The position numbers and the translations under genes were made by a program. Below are positions 36,226 to 45,860 of a DNA stretch of 64,000 nt, one piece after another (position 1 is the stretch's first letter; each line of letters begins with the position of its first letter). The stretch covers positions 1,302,001-1,366,000 of the forward strand of contig NZ_JAQNDK010000001.1 in the NCBI RefSeq assembly GCF_028368935.1, read 5' to 3'. This stretch comes from Sorangium aterium (GTDB lineage: Bacteria > Myxococcota_A > Polyangia > Polyangiales > Polyangiaceae). The notes under the pieces were generated by a model. The model had not been told where the DNA came from, ran no database searches, and saw only the letters and a program-made list of their open reading frames with translations.

Positions 36226-37389
36226 TCAGTATTGCGTGTTGTTGGACGTCGTGATCTTCGAGGAGCTCACGCCCATGAAGAGCTCCTTGCCGATGCCGCT
36301 GTAGCGGGTGTTCGTCATCGTCACGCTGCTGCTGCTGCTGTCCGTCCTGAAGATGGACTCCTTCATCTTCGAGATGTCGCACCGGTCGATGAAGACATCG
36401 ACCTTGAAGTCGGTCCCGCCGTTCTGCCGGATGAACTTGCCGGCGTTCTGCGCCGTGAAATTCGACACCTTGAACGTGCTGGCCGCGTTGATCTGGAACA
36501 CCTTGTCGTCGCCGTTCTTCGCGGAGCCGCCGTTCAGCACCACGGTGCCGGACTTCTTGACCGTCAGGGCGTCTTCGCCGATGTCCTCCCAGACGATGTT
36601 CTCGAGCGTGACGTTGCCGTACGTGTGGATGCCGTCGGCCGCCGGCGCGCCGAGGACCACGTTCTTCAGCTTCGCGCCGTCCTCGAGCTTGAACACAGGC
36701 TTCTGGTCCTCGGCCTGGCTGCCGTCCCCGAGCGTGTTCTTGTCGGCGATGTACCGCTTGCCGCCGCCGTCGAACGTCTCGCCCGCCTTCACGACGATCG
36801 TCGAGCTGACGACGCCGCCGCTCCCTGCCGTCGTGGTGCCGCCAGAGCTGCTGCCGCCCGAGCTCCCGCCAGAGTCGCCGCCGCCCACCGGCACGAGCTC
36901 GATGTAGTCGACCTTCAGGTCGTACCCGGACGACGAGGAGCTCTTGCCCTTGCACGTGAGCGCGAACTCGACGTTGCCGGAGAGCGATTTCTCCCCGAGC
37001 GTCGCGGTCGTCCAGCTGTCGCCGGTGGAGGAGCCATACGCGTCGAAGGACTTCACCGACGATCCCTTCATGGAGAGCTCGTATTTGCCGTACACGTTCC
37101 GCTTGGCGTAACGAAGGACGATCTTGTACGTGCCGGACGCGACCGACGCGGAGAACTTGAAGGTATCGCCGCTCTGGTTGGCGCGGAGCTTCACGTTGTC
37201 CGCGTTGTCTTCGATCTTGTCGCCCGACGAGATGGACCAGTTCTGGTTCTCGGCCTCGATCCTGACGGCGCTGAGCGCGTCGCTCGCCGAGTCCACGTCC
37301 ACATCCAGGTCGGCGCCGTCTGCCGCGAGGCAGCCGACGAGACCGAACGACAACAGGGCACCGAAAGCATAGGTCAATCTCAAGCTCAT
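36226..37389 (-). CDS. Pectate lyase (PL3) with carbohydrate-binding domain, exported
   Basis: 387 residues. A lipoprotein-type signal ends LVGCLAA. Residues about 40-165 are a CBM6/35-like domain beginning RIEAENQNW; a Gly/Ser linker follows; residues about 190-387 match family PL3 pectate lyases, with TIVVKAGETFDGGGKRYI, DGIHTYGNVTLENIVWEDIG, EDALTVKKSG, and FKVSNFTAQNAGKFIRQNGG. PL3 enzymes cleave polygalacturonate by beta-elimination, with Ca2+ and a beta-helix fold. Polysaccharide degradation suits a cellulolytic, soil-living relative of Sorangium. The ATG at 37389 has GAGGGA 9 bases upstream. A 368-base gap separates it from the asparagine synthetase gene, which is on the same strand. 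Confidence 0.9.
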   Translation of the reverse strand: MSLRLTYAFGALLSFGLVGCLAADGADLDVDVDSASDALSAVRIEAENQNWSISSGDKIEDNADNVKLRANQSGDTFKFSASVASGTYKIVLRYAKRNVYGKYELSMKGSSVKSFDAYGSSTGDSWTTATLGEKSLSGNVEFALTCKGKSSSSSGYDLKVDYIELVPVGGGDSGGSSGGSSSGGTTTAGSGGVVSSTIVVKAGETFDGGGKRYIADKNTLGDGSQAEDQKPVFKLEDGAKLKNVVLGAPAADGIHTYGNVTLENIVWEDIGEDALTVKKSGTVVLNGGSAKNGDDKVFQINAASTFKVSNFTAQNAGKFIRQNGGTDFKVDVFIDRCDISKMKESIFRTDSSSSSVTMTNTRYSGIGKELFMGVSSSKITTSNNTQY

Positions 37390-37757
37390 GATGTTATCCC
37401 TCAATCGTTGACGTTGCGCGCGACCGACGACCCCCACCCTTCACTCCCTCTCCGCACCCCTCCCCCGCGGGTCGTCATGTCCTCGCCATGTCTTCGTGAT
37501 GTCTTGTCATGACGTGAGAGCAATGCCCGGGCCATAGCGCGCCATCGACCGCGGCCGCCGTTCAGGGCACCATGATTGCACTTTTCCGCTGAAGGACAGG
37601 GTTTCACCCGCTTCGGCGAACAGGCATGCTCGCCGCTGTCATGGGCCGCCGTCAACGACGTCAACCGGCGGTTGACACATGAGCCCGCCGGCGGCTCGGC
37701 GGCGCGACCCTGCCCTCCCGGCGCGGCCGCTGTCGCGCTCGCCGCCGGCCGCGGGGC
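37390..37757. other. Intergenic region upstream of the pectate lyase gene
   Basis: 368 bases between the asparagine synthetase stop and the pectate lyase start on the minus strand. A short inverted repeat, GTCAACC-N3-GGTTGAC, is at 37660-37676 and may be an operator or small terminator stem; GTCAACGAC just upstream resembles a half copy. No coding frame is convincing. Confidence 0.55.
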
Positions 37758-39608
37758 TCAGAGCGCGAGGTCGATCCGATAACGCGTCAGCCAGTCATTG
37801 AGCAGGAGGACCTGATGCATGCTCGACCGGAGGATCTCATCGACCGCTCCTCCCGACTCCGAGGCGACGGCGCGGGCGCGGGCCATGTCGAGGAGCGGCA
37901 GCACCGGCGCGTCCTTCCGGGCGAGGAGCCCAGCGAGCTGGCCTCGGAGCCGCTCCGAATAGGCAGGATCCTGCGTCGACGGATACGGGCTCTTGCGCCG
38001 GTCGAGCACCGAGCGCGGCAGGAGATCCTCGGACGCGGCGCGCAGCAGGCTCTTCTCGCGCCCATCGAAGGTCTTCATCGACCAGGGCGCGTTGAAGACG
38101 TACTCCACGAGCCGGTGGTCGCAGAACGGGACCCGGACCTCCAGGCCCGTCGCCATGCTCATGCGATCCTTGCGGTCGAGCAGGATCGGCAGGAACCGCG
38201 TCAGGTGCAGATAACTTATCTCCCGCATGCGCCGCTCCGCTCCGTCCTCGCCAGGCAGGGGCGGGACCTCGGCGAGGGCTTCCCGGTAGCGCGCGGCGAC
38301 GTAGCCCGGAAGGTCGATCTGCGCGAGGAGCGCGGGGGCGAGCAGCTGAGAGGCGGCGCTGGCGCCCCGGATCTTCCTGCGCATGGCGATCCAGGGGAAC
38401 GTCTCCGCCGCCACCGTCTCCGGGTCGTGGAACCAGAGGTATCCGCCGAAGACCTCGTCGGCCGACTCGCCGGACAGCGCTACCGTGGAGCGCTCCCGGA
38501 TGGCGCGGAAGAGGAGATACAGCGAAGCATCCATGTCGCCGAAGGCGATCGGGACATCCCGTGCGCGGAGCACCGCGGCGCGGACCTCGGGGTCGGCCAG
38601 CTGCGCTGCGGAGAGCACGATCCCCGCGTGATCCGACCCGACGTGCCGCGCGACCTCGGCGACGTACGGCGTGTCCTGCGTGCTGCGCAGCGCGTCCGGC
38701 GTGAAGTGCTCGGCGTGCCCCGCGAACTCGACCGAGAAGGAGCGCACGGGCCCCGCGCCCTCTGCCCTGAGCGCCCTCTGCGCGAGGGCGGTCACGGCGC
38801 TCGAGTCGAGCCCTCCGGACAGGAGGGAGCAAAGGGGCACATCGGAGATGAGCTGTCGCGCCACGGTGTCCTCGAGCAGCCCGCGGACCGTTCGGATCGT
38901 GGCCTGCAGGTCGTCCTCGTGCGGCCTGGCCTCGAGCGCCCAGTAGCGGCGCTCGGAGATCCCATCCCTCCGCACGTGCACGACGTGGCCTGGGCGGACC
39001 TCTCGCATGTCGCGGAACACGGCGGCCCCCGGCGTCTTGACGAAGGCGAGGAGCTCGCGCAGGCCGCCCACGTCCACGACCGGCGACGCGAGCGGGTTCG
39101 CGAGGATGGCCTTGGGCTCCGAGCCGAAGAGCACCGCCGAGCCGATCTGCTGGTAGAACAGCGGCTTGATGCCCAGCCGATCCCGGACGAGCAGGAGCTC
39201 CTCCGCGCGGACGTCCCAGAGGGCGAAGGCGAACATTCCGTTCAGCCGCCGGGGGAAGCCCGCGCCCCACTCGAGATACGCACGGAGCACGACCTCGGTG
39301 TCGCTGTGGGTCTTGAAGCGGTGGCCCCGGGCCTCGAGCTCGCCGCGCAGCTCGCGGAAATTGTAGACCTCGCCCGTGTAGATGAGCACGGCCACCGGCG
39401 CGCCGCCCTCGTCGGCGATCATCGGCTGGCGGCCCCCCTCGAGATCGATGATGGCGAGGCGGCGGTGCCCGAGGCCCGCGCGCGGAGCGAGCCAACCTCC
39501 TTCGTCGTCCGGGCCGCGGAGCTTCATCGTCGCTGTCATCGTCTGCAGGACATCGCGCTCCAGCGTCAGATCGCGCTCGTAGTCCACCCATCCAGCAATG
39601 CCGCACAT
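37758..39608 (-). CDS. asnB: Glutamine-dependent asparagine synthetase
   Basis: 616 residues, the normal AsnB length. The Ntn glutaminase half begins MCGIAGW with nucleophile Cys2 and includes RGPDDEGGW and the LGHRRLAIIDLEGGRQP block; the synthetase half has the PP-loop SLLSGGLDSSAV (about residue 262) for ATP and the FSVEFAG and DMDASLYLLFRAIRERSTVA stretches. It makes asparagine from aspartate and glutamine, or an amide product in some secondary pathways. The ATG at 39608 follows GGGAGGGGAG. The longer open frame to 39731 has no family sequence. There is no operon partner and no biosynthetic cluster around it, so a primary-metabolism role is the simplest reading. Confidence 0.93.
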   Translation of the reverse strand: MCGIAGWVDYERDLTLERDVLQTMTATMKLRGPDDEGGWLAPRAGLGHRRLAIIDLEGGRQPMIADEGGAPVAVLIYTGEVYNFRELRGELEARGHRFKTHSDTEVVLRAYLEWGAGFPRRLNGMFAFALWDVRAEELLLVRDRLGIKPLFYQQIGSAVLFGSEPKAILANPLASPVVDVGGLRELLAFVKTPGAAVFRDMREVRPGHVVHVRRDGISERRYWALEARPHEDDLQATIRTVRGLLEDTVARQLISDVPLCSLLSGGLDSSAVTALAQRALRAEGAGPVRSFSVEFAGHAEHFTPDALRSTQDTPYVAEVARHVGSDHAGIVLSAAQLADPEVRAAVLRARDVPIAFGDMDASLYLLFRAIRERSTVALSGESADEVFGGYLWFHDPETVAAETFPWIAMRRKIRGASAASQLLAPALLAQIDLPGYVAARYREALAEVPPLPGEDGAERRMREISYLHLTRFLPILLDRKDRMSMATGLEVRVPFCDHRLVEYVFNAPWSMKTFDGREKSLLRAASEDLLPRSVLDRRKSPYPSTQDPAYSERLRGQLAGLLARKDAPVLPLLDMARARAVASESGGAVDEILRSSMHQVLLLNDWLTRYRIDLAL

Positions 39609-39844
39609 GGACGCTCCCCTCCCTCTCAGCGCTGCCGCGCGCCAGCGGCGGGCCTCGACAGCCCGCCGCGGCGCTCGCGGATCGCTCGCTGTTCGGCGGA
39701 CGAGCGTAGACAGTGCGGCTGGGCCGCGCAACCAAGCTGGCCAGCGCGGCGCTCAGCGCTCAACAGGGATGGATCGGAGATCCTGGACGCGCAGGGGGCG
39801 ACGAGGCCGGCCGGCGCTGCCCGCCGGGGCGTCGCCCTGCGCTG

Positions 39845-42661
39845 TCACTGTGCGTAGCAGACCTCGAGGCGCGGGCGGCGCGACGCCGTTGTGTCTTCGC
39901 TGGCCCGCCACTGCGTCGCCCCCGCCGCGTCCTCTTCCATCACGAACCCGTAATTCGGGAGGACGCCGCTCACCCAGTCCTGCACCAGGTCGGTGAGGTC
40001 GGCGGTCCGATCGCCTGTGCCGTTGATGGTGACGATCGACGCGAAGCTGAGCTGCTCCCAGCTCTGGTTGTAGCTGTTCCAGCTCACGGTCGTCTCGCCC
40101 CAGGGCGCGAGGGCCTCGTGGAGACGAACGGTGGTGACCGCCGCCTTGTACACCTGATTCATCGTCAAGGTGGCCGAGTAGACCGGCGCGCCCGCGGGGA
40201 TGAACGAGAGGTCGAACCAGACGAGCGCAGCACGGAAACCTCCGGTGCCGGCTCCGCCCGTGTAGATCGACGGGTACGACCCCTCCTTGTAGGTCGGCGA
40301 GGCCGACCAGAGCGTCGCGTCCCAGACCGTGCCGAAGGTGCCGCGCTGCACGGTCCTGCACACGGGCGTGCCTCCGGAGCCGGCGCCGCCGGCCCCGCCC
40401 GACCCGCTGCTGCCCACGCTCATCGCGCTGGTCATCATGGCGCTGCCCGTGCTCGTGCTGGATGCGCTCGAGCTGCTGCTGCTCGTGCTCGATACGCTCG
40501 TGCTGCTGCTGCTCGTGCTCGATACGCTCGTGCTGCTGGACGAGCTCGAGCTGGACGAGCTCGAGCTGCTGGACGAGCTCGAGCTGCTGCTGCTGCTCCC
40601 GCTGCCAGGTGGCGCATAGGTGAGCGTCAGCTCCATGTCGAAGGACAGATCGGTCGAATTGGGGGCCGCTTGCTTGACCATCACGGCGAGGATGTTGCTT
40701 CCGACCACGAAAGAGCTCGGGGGGAGCGTCACCGTGGTGAGCTCGTCGTCGCGCGACTCCGCGGACGCATAGTCACCGTAGTCCGTGCCGGTCACGCGCT
40801 TCGAGGCCACCTGGGTGCCGTTGAGCCAGACGACGACGCCGTCGTCGTGGATGAGCTTCATGGTCGCCTGCGCGACCGGCCCGTCGATCGGGATGATCTT
40901 CCGGAAGTAGGCCGTGGGATACGACGGCGTGGCCCGGTAGAGGGTCGTGCCCTCCCCACCGTCGCCGTAGCCGAGCTGCCCCCAGCCGCCCTTCCACGAG
41001 GAGTCGTCGTACGTGAGGTTTCGCCAGGCCGTACCCCGGTCGACGCCCAGGTCGTCGTAAACCCAGTAATCGCCGAAGTAGACAGGCGTGCGGGGGAGGC
41101 TCTGGATCGTGAACCCGGCGTTGCTCTCGTCGGAGAGCAGCGGGTGCTCGGCGTCGGAGACGCGCACGAGGGCCGTCGTCGTGTCGATGGAGGGAACCAC
41201 CCAGTTGTAGCGGCCCGTGTTGGCCGCGCTGCTCGTGATCGTGTTCCAGGTCGCGCCGTCGTCGGTCGTGTACTCGATCCGCACGGAGGGGATGTTCCCG
41301 ACGGTCGCCCAGCGGATCGGGAAGATGCCGCCCGGCGGCAGGCGCTCCCCGCCGTCGGGCGCCGCAACGTCGATGGCCGTTCCCTTCACCATCGCGAAGC
41401 GATCGCTGATCACGCCATCGTAACGAACGTTGGACACCGTGAGCCGGTTGTCCTCGACGTCGAGGAGGCACGAGCCGCTCTGCGCCTCGCTGAAGTACAT
41501 GAGCGGGTGGCCTCCGGAGCCGCCCACATACGTGCCGTGGCCGGCGACGACGTGGACCGCGCCTTCGTGGCTCCCCTTGCCAGGGAGCTTCACGTAGGGG
41601 CCGTCGCCGAGCGGCTTGCCGTCGCGCCCGTCGACGATGTGCCCGGCCGCCGTGGTCGGCGTATCGTAGGCGCCGTCCACGAGGAACGAGCGCTCGTAGT
41701 TGTGAGAATGGCCCGAGAGCACCAGGTCGACCCCGCCCGCGTCGAGGATGGGCGCGAGGAACTCCCGGTGCTCGATGGTCAGCCAGTCCTCGTCCGAGTC
41801 GTGGGTGCCCTTCGTGTACATTGGAAAATGCATGTACGCGACGATCCAGTCCTGTTCCGTCGCGGCGAGATCGGCGGCGAGCCAGTCCGCCATCGCGCCG
41901 GTCGAGTAACGCGAGGAGCCATAGCCGTCGAGCACGACGAAGTGGACGTTTGCATAGTCGTACGAGTAGTAAGCCTCCGTACCGGAGGGGACCCCTCCGG
42001 CCTCCCCGGCGGCGGGGAGCACGTAGGCGGTGTAATAAGGACCGGTCTGCGTCGCCGAGTCGGAGCTCAGACCCTCGTGGTTGCCGAACGTCGGCCACAC
42101 GACCGTGTTGCGAAGGATCGCTGCGTACTGATTGAAGAAGCCGTTGGTGAACTCCTCGGTGGTGCCGAAGTTGTACGCCATGTCCCCCATGTGCAGGAAC
42201 AGGTTGGGGCGGTACGCGCCGACGACGCTCAGCATCGCGTCTCGCGTGGCCCAGGGCGCTGTGCCGCCGTAGCCGGTGTCGCCGATGATCCACGCCCGGA
42301 ACTTCTTCGGCGTGGACACGGGCGGCGCCGTCTCGAAGTAGAAGGAGGAGGAGCCGCCGGCCAGCACCGCGCTCGATGTACCGACGCTGTAGTAGTAGCG
42401 GGTGTTCGGCGTGAGCCCGCCGACGAGCACCTCGTGCTGGGTCGCGATCGCGCCGAGATCCACCGTCTGCGTCAGATTCGCTGGATCGGTGCCGTAGCGC
42501 ACGCGGCTGTTCGTGCCCACGTCGGTCGTCCACACCACGTAGACCGAGCTGGGCGTCAACGACTGCAGATAGGGCTGCCTCATCACCGACTGGGCGGCCG
42601 CCTGGCCGGCCCACGCCATCGTCACTGCCACCGACGCTGCGGCCAGATGTCCGGGGTTCAT
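39845..42661 (-). CDS. Secreted modular metallophosphatase (PAP-like + DNRLRE)
   Basis: 938 residues. Signal peptide of about 23 residues ending AAAQ. Residues 25-125 are a fibronectin-like purple-acid-phosphatase N-domain. The metallophosphatase motifs follow in order: GDTGYGG, LHMGDMAYN, TFGNHE, LSGHSHNYERS and VAGHGTYVG, consistent with a two-metal phosphoesterase. A beta-sandwich domain comes next (about 490-660), then a Ser-rich linker of about 60 residues, then a C-terminal DNRLRE-type domain (about 770-938). Substrate unknown; extracellular phosphomonoester or nucleotide hydrolysis is likely from family. The ATG at 42661 starts the signal; GGAGGGTG is about 12 bases upstream. A 236-base gap lies before the asparagine synthetase start. 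Confidence 0.88.
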   Translation of the reverse strand: MNPGHLAAASVAVTMAWAGQAAAQSVMRQPYLQSLTPSSVYVVWTTDVGTNSRVRYGTDPANLTQTVDLGAIATQHEVLVGGLTPNTRYYYSVGTSSAVLAGGSSSFYFETAPPVSTPKKFRAWIIGDTGYGGTAPWATRDAMLSVVGAYRPNLFLHMGDMAYNFGTTEEFTNGFFNQYAAILRNTVVWPTFGNHEGLSSDSATQTGPYYTAYVLPAAGEAGGVPSGTEAYYSYDYANVHFVVLDGYGSSRYSTGAMADWLAADLAATEQDWIVAYMHFPMYTKGTHDSDEDWLTIEHREFLAPILDAGGVDLVLSGHSHNYERSFLVDGAYDTPTTAAGHIVDGRDGKPLGDGPYVKLPGKGSHEGAVHVVAGHGTYVGGSGGHPLMYFSEAQSGSCLLDVEDNRLTVSNVRYDGVISDRFAMVKGTAIDVAAPDGGERLPPGGIFPIRWATVGNIPSVRIEYTTDDGATWNTITSSAANTGRYNWVVPSIDTTTALVRVSDAEHPLLSDESNAGFTIQSLPRTPVYFGDYWVYDDLGVDRGTAWRNLTYDDSSWKGGWGQLGYGDGGEGTTLYRATPSYPTAYFRKIIPIDGPVAQATMKLIHDDGVVVWLNGTQVASKRVTGTDYGDYASAESRDDELTTVTLPPSSFVVGSNILAVMVKQAAPNSTDLSFDMELTLTYAPPGSGSSSSSSSSSSSSSSSSSSSSSSTSVSSTSSSSTSVSSTSSSSSSASSTSTGSAMMTSAMSVGSSGSGGAGGAGSGGTPVCRTVQRGTFGTVWDATLWSASPTYKEGSYPSIYTGGAGTGGFRAALVWFDLSFIPAGAPVYSATLTMNQVYKAAVTTVRLHEALAPWGETTVSWNSYNQSWEQLSFASIVTINGTGDRTADLTDLVQDWVSGVLPNYGFVMEEDAAGATQWRASEDTTASRRPRLEVCYAQ

Positions 42662-43384
42662 TTTCACTGCTTCACCCTCCGTGCTTCCTGATTCATCCCG
42701 CCTTGCCTCCAACGAACGCTCGCCATGCGGCGAGCAGGGCGCCTTCCCGGCGCGGTCACGCCAACGATCGCATCGCGCCTGGTACCCTGCGCGATCAGCG
42801 CATCGGACGTGAATGCGCTGCTACCATCTTACCGAAAACAGATATGAGAGATCATCTTAAATCGGAGAGCCTTGCGTCGATGGCAACGCGCAGCGCGCAG
42901 CGCCCTCCGGTCTCTGAGCGACGCCGGAGGGCAGCGATTGCCGGGGCGCGCTCAAAGCACAATGGAATTCCGTCGTCACTGTCGGACGAGCGCGCGTTCA
43001 CCATCATTGCCCCTCATTGAATGGGCGCCCGGCGCTGGCGCTTGGCGCTCGTGGCTCCAGCACCCTGCCACGGCCACGTCCGCTCGCTTTCGTACGGAGG
43101 CTCGTACCGAGGCTCGTACGGAGGACAGACGCCGGGGCCTTCACCCGTAGCCGCCCCGAGCGACAGCGGTGGGTCAGTCTTGCAAAACCTTTCTGCTCCC
43201 TGGCCAGCTGGCGCAGCGCCCCGGGGCGCCACGTAGCATGATCATCATCAGGAGGACCTCAAAGCATTGTCGTCGAGCAGCGAGGTCGCCGCACGATCGA
43301 GGGAAGCTAGCATGAACTCTTTTTCGATTGTATGAGGGATATGTGTCATCGCGATTTCTGACTGTCCGCGCAGGACCTGGGCGC
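42662..43384. other. Intergenic region between divergent phosphatase and cytochrome genes
   Basis: 723 bases between divergent starts. Small open frames occur on both strands, but none has a strong RBS, homology or coding-like composition that I can see. Noted: a stretch of CTCGTACxGAGG-type repeats at about 43085-43125 and a less GC-rich segment at 42820-42870. Promoters for both flanking genes should lie here. Confidence 0.5.
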
Positions 43385-45409
43385 ATGATCGCGACGGGAC
43401 TGTGCGCTGGATCGCCGACGCGGGCCGGCTCCACCTCGCGTCTCCCACGTCTTCCGCGGACCCCGCGCCTCGCGCGCCTCCCGCGAGCAGCGACGGCCGG
43501 GCTCACCCCCATGGCGACGGTCAGCGCGGCCGCCATGGCCGCCGTCCTGCTCCTGGGCGAGCGCCCTGCGCTGGCGGACCCGGGGGAGCCGGCCGAGGTG
43601 GAGGCGCGCCGCCTCGTCCATGTGCTCGGCTACGTCGCCATGGATTATGGCGGCTGCGTTGCGAACGGCGCCGTCACCAGCGTCATCGAGTATGACGAGC
43701 AGCTGGCGCTGCTTGGCGAGGCGATCCAGGTCGCCACCCGCATCCAGCCGTCCGCGATCGAGAGCGAGGCGGGCGACCTCGCGCAGGGCATCGTCGGCGT
43801 GCGTGAGCTCGTCGAGGCGAAGGTCGCTCCGGATCAGGTGGCCATCGCGTCCAGGGGCGCGCGCGACCGGGTCGCGGCCGCCTTCCGGCTGGCGGAAGCG
43901 CCGCTCTCGCGGCCCGACGCGGAGCGCGGCGCGGCCCTCTACCAGGAGAACTGCGCCACCTGCCACGGCCCGACGGGATACGCCGATACCCGGCGCGCGG
44001 CGACCCTGGTCCCGCACCCGGCGAACTTCCACGACGCGATCATCGCCGAGCAGCTCGCGCCCGTGGGTATCGAGTCCGCGGTTCGATTCGGCGTCAGCGG
44101 CACGGCCATGATCCCGTTCACCTTCCTCTCCGCCCGCGACCGCTGGGACCTCGCCTTCCACGTCGCCGGTCTCCACCACCCCCAGCCCGGCGAGAGCCCG
44201 AGGCCGCTCGATCTGCCGGACTACTCCATGGTCGAGCTCGCGGTCCGCTCCGACGCGGACCTGCGCGCCGAGCTCTCCGCGCGCGGGATCCCCGCCGAGC
44301 GGCACGCGGCGCTCCTCGCGGAGCTCCGGCGGCGCGTCGCGTATGGCCGCGAGGCCGCGTCACATCCCCTCTCCACCGCGCGCGCGGCGCTCGACAGGGG
44401 GCGCGCCGCGCTGCGCGAGGGCAGGCTCGCCGATGCGCGCGCGGCGCTCAGGACGGCCCAGCTCGACGGCATCGACGCGGCCGAGGCGAGCGTCCGCACC
44501 GTGAACGAGGCGCTCGCGAACGATCTCGGCGACGGCGCCTTTGCCCTGCGAGCGGAGCTCTCGGCAGGCGCGACGACGGAGGCGCTCGACGCGGGCATGG
44601 CCACGCTCCTGCGCGACGCGACGTACGCCGAGGTGGCGCTCGCGCGGTCCGGGGGCGCGCCAGGTCGGCTCGTGGCCCAGGTCTCGAGCCGCTTGTTGCT
44701 GCGCGAGATCGCCGCTGCGGCGCTCTTCCTGGTCGCGCTCGCCGCCGTCGCTTCGTCGCGGAGCCGGCGTGTCGTCCACGTCGCGTCGGGCGCGGCGCTG
44801 CTGCTCGCGCTCGCCGCCTGGGTCGCGGCGGCGCTCGGGCACATGGCCGGCTTCTGGCGAACGCTCACGGCAGGCGCGACGATCGCGCTCGCGCTCGCGG
44901 CGCTCGCCGGTACGGCGGCGCTCGCCCGGCGGCGCGAGGCGCGGCAGATGCGCTCGCACGATCCGTCGCATGACGGCCTGTCGCGAGGCGGCCGAGCGGC
45001 CGTGTTCGCGGCCGCGCTGCTGGCCGGCTTCGGCGCCGGGTTCTCGGCGCTCGATGCTGCGCTCGGGGTGACGCTCCCCGTCGCGCCGCCCGCCGTGGCC
45101 GGCGTGTCGATCACGCTCGCGCTGCTCGCCGCCGGCGCGGCGCTGGTCTCCCGCGCGAGCCGGGAGGCCGCGCGCCGCTGGGGGAGCCGTCCAGCCTGGC
45201 TCGCCTGTCTGCTGTGCGTCCCGCTCGCCGGCCGCGCCGTGGCCGCCTTCCAGCTCTGCGGGCTGCTGCCGGTCCACCGGCTGCCGCTCCCTCGCTTCAC
45301 CGCGCTCGGCATCTACCCTGCGGTGGAGACATGCCTCGTCCAGGCGGCGCTGCTCGGGCTCGCGCTCGCCGGCGCGGCCCGCGGACGCCGCGCCGAGGGC
45401 GCGTGTTGA
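43385..45409 (+). CDS. Cytochrome c/FTR1-like membrane protein without recognisable REXXE
   Basis: 674 residues from the ATG at 43385 (AGGA 9 bases upstream); a later ATG at 43511 would also give a signal peptide. The N-terminal periplasmic part matches cytochrome c/FTR1 iron permeases: LVHVLGYVAMDYGGCV, EYDEQLALLGEAIQ, then a haem site CATCH (Cys190) with GTAMIPF as the likely Met ligand. The C-terminal part has seven hydrophobic spans from about residue 435, ending with GIYPAVETCLVQAALLG, the FTR1 final-span pattern. The usual first iron-binding motif REGLE appears here as REIAA and no second REXXE is found. Iron permeation is therefore doubtful; a redox or haem-related role is more likely. 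No other iron-uptake genes adjoin. Confidence 0.75.
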   Translation: MIATGLCAGSPTRAGSTSRLPRLPRTPRLARLPRAATAGLTPMATVSAAAMAAVLLLGERPALADPGEPAEVEARRLVHVLGYVAMDYGGCVANGAVTSVIEYDEQLALLGEAIQVATRIQPSAIESEAGDLAQGIVGVRELVEAKVAPDQVAIASRGARDRVAAAFRLAEAPLSRPDAERGAALYQENCATCHGPTGYADTRRAATLVPHPANFHDAIIAEQLAPVGIESAVRFGVSGTAMIPFTFLSARDRWDLAFHVAGLHHPQPGESPRPLDLPDYSMVELAVRSDADLRAELSARGIPAERHAALLAELRRRVAYGREAASHPLSTARAALDRGRAALREGRLADARAALRTAQLDGIDAAEASVRTVNEALANDLGDGAFALRAELSAGATTEALDAGMATLLRDATYAEVALARSGGAPGRLVAQVSSRLLLREIAAAALFLVALAAVASSRSRRVVHVASGAALLLALAAWVAAALGHMAGFWRTLTAGATIALALAALAGTAALARRREARQMRSHDPSHDGLSRGGRAAVFAAALLAGFGAGFSALDAALGVTLPVAPPAVAGVSITLALLAAGAALVSRASREAARRWGSRPAWLACLLCVPLAGRAVAAFQLCGLLPVHRLPLPRFTALGIYPAVETCLVQAALLGLALAGAARGRRAEGAC

Positions 45410-45419
45410 CGGGAGCCGC

Positions 45420-45464
45420 GCCACGATCGGTAACACCCGTTGATGCCACGCCACGATCGGTAAC
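45420..45464 (+). repeat. Direct repeat GCCACGATCGGTAAC, 2 copies
   Basis: The 15-base unit is at 45420-45434 and 45450-45464, 30 bases apart, just after the cytochrome/FTR1-like stop. Could be a short mobile repeat or a remnant; no function is suggested. Confidence 0.8.
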
Positions 45465-45860
45465 GCGGTCAGCTCATCGACTTCGCTTGAACACGCCGCG
45501 CCGTGCGTCCGCGCAACTCGGCACCTACGATATTGCGATGCACGGTCGAGGAAGAGCGCGCCCGCAGCGCCGTGACACGGTTGACGTCACAGGGCTGTCG
45601 CCGGGGAGCTCGCCAGAGCTGCCGAGTCGCCAACAGGCGATGGAGGAGGCTTCCTCACGCCGATATATCATGTAGGGAACGGTCGCCGCGCGCTGCCGAG
45701 CTGCCTTGATTCGACAGGCTGAGCAGCGCTGCGCCGGCGAGGGGCCGAAAGCCGCTGTCTCGCGCCCGCGCCGCGGCGGCTCGCGTCGCGACCGACGCGC
45801 TTCCATTCTGGCACGCAGCGTCCTATCGTGATTGGCCGAAGCTTCTCGGAGATCCCTTCC

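Noticed and set aside
42703-43020. Small frame in the phosphatase/cytochrome gap
   Set aside because: No RBS and composition like intergenic DNA.
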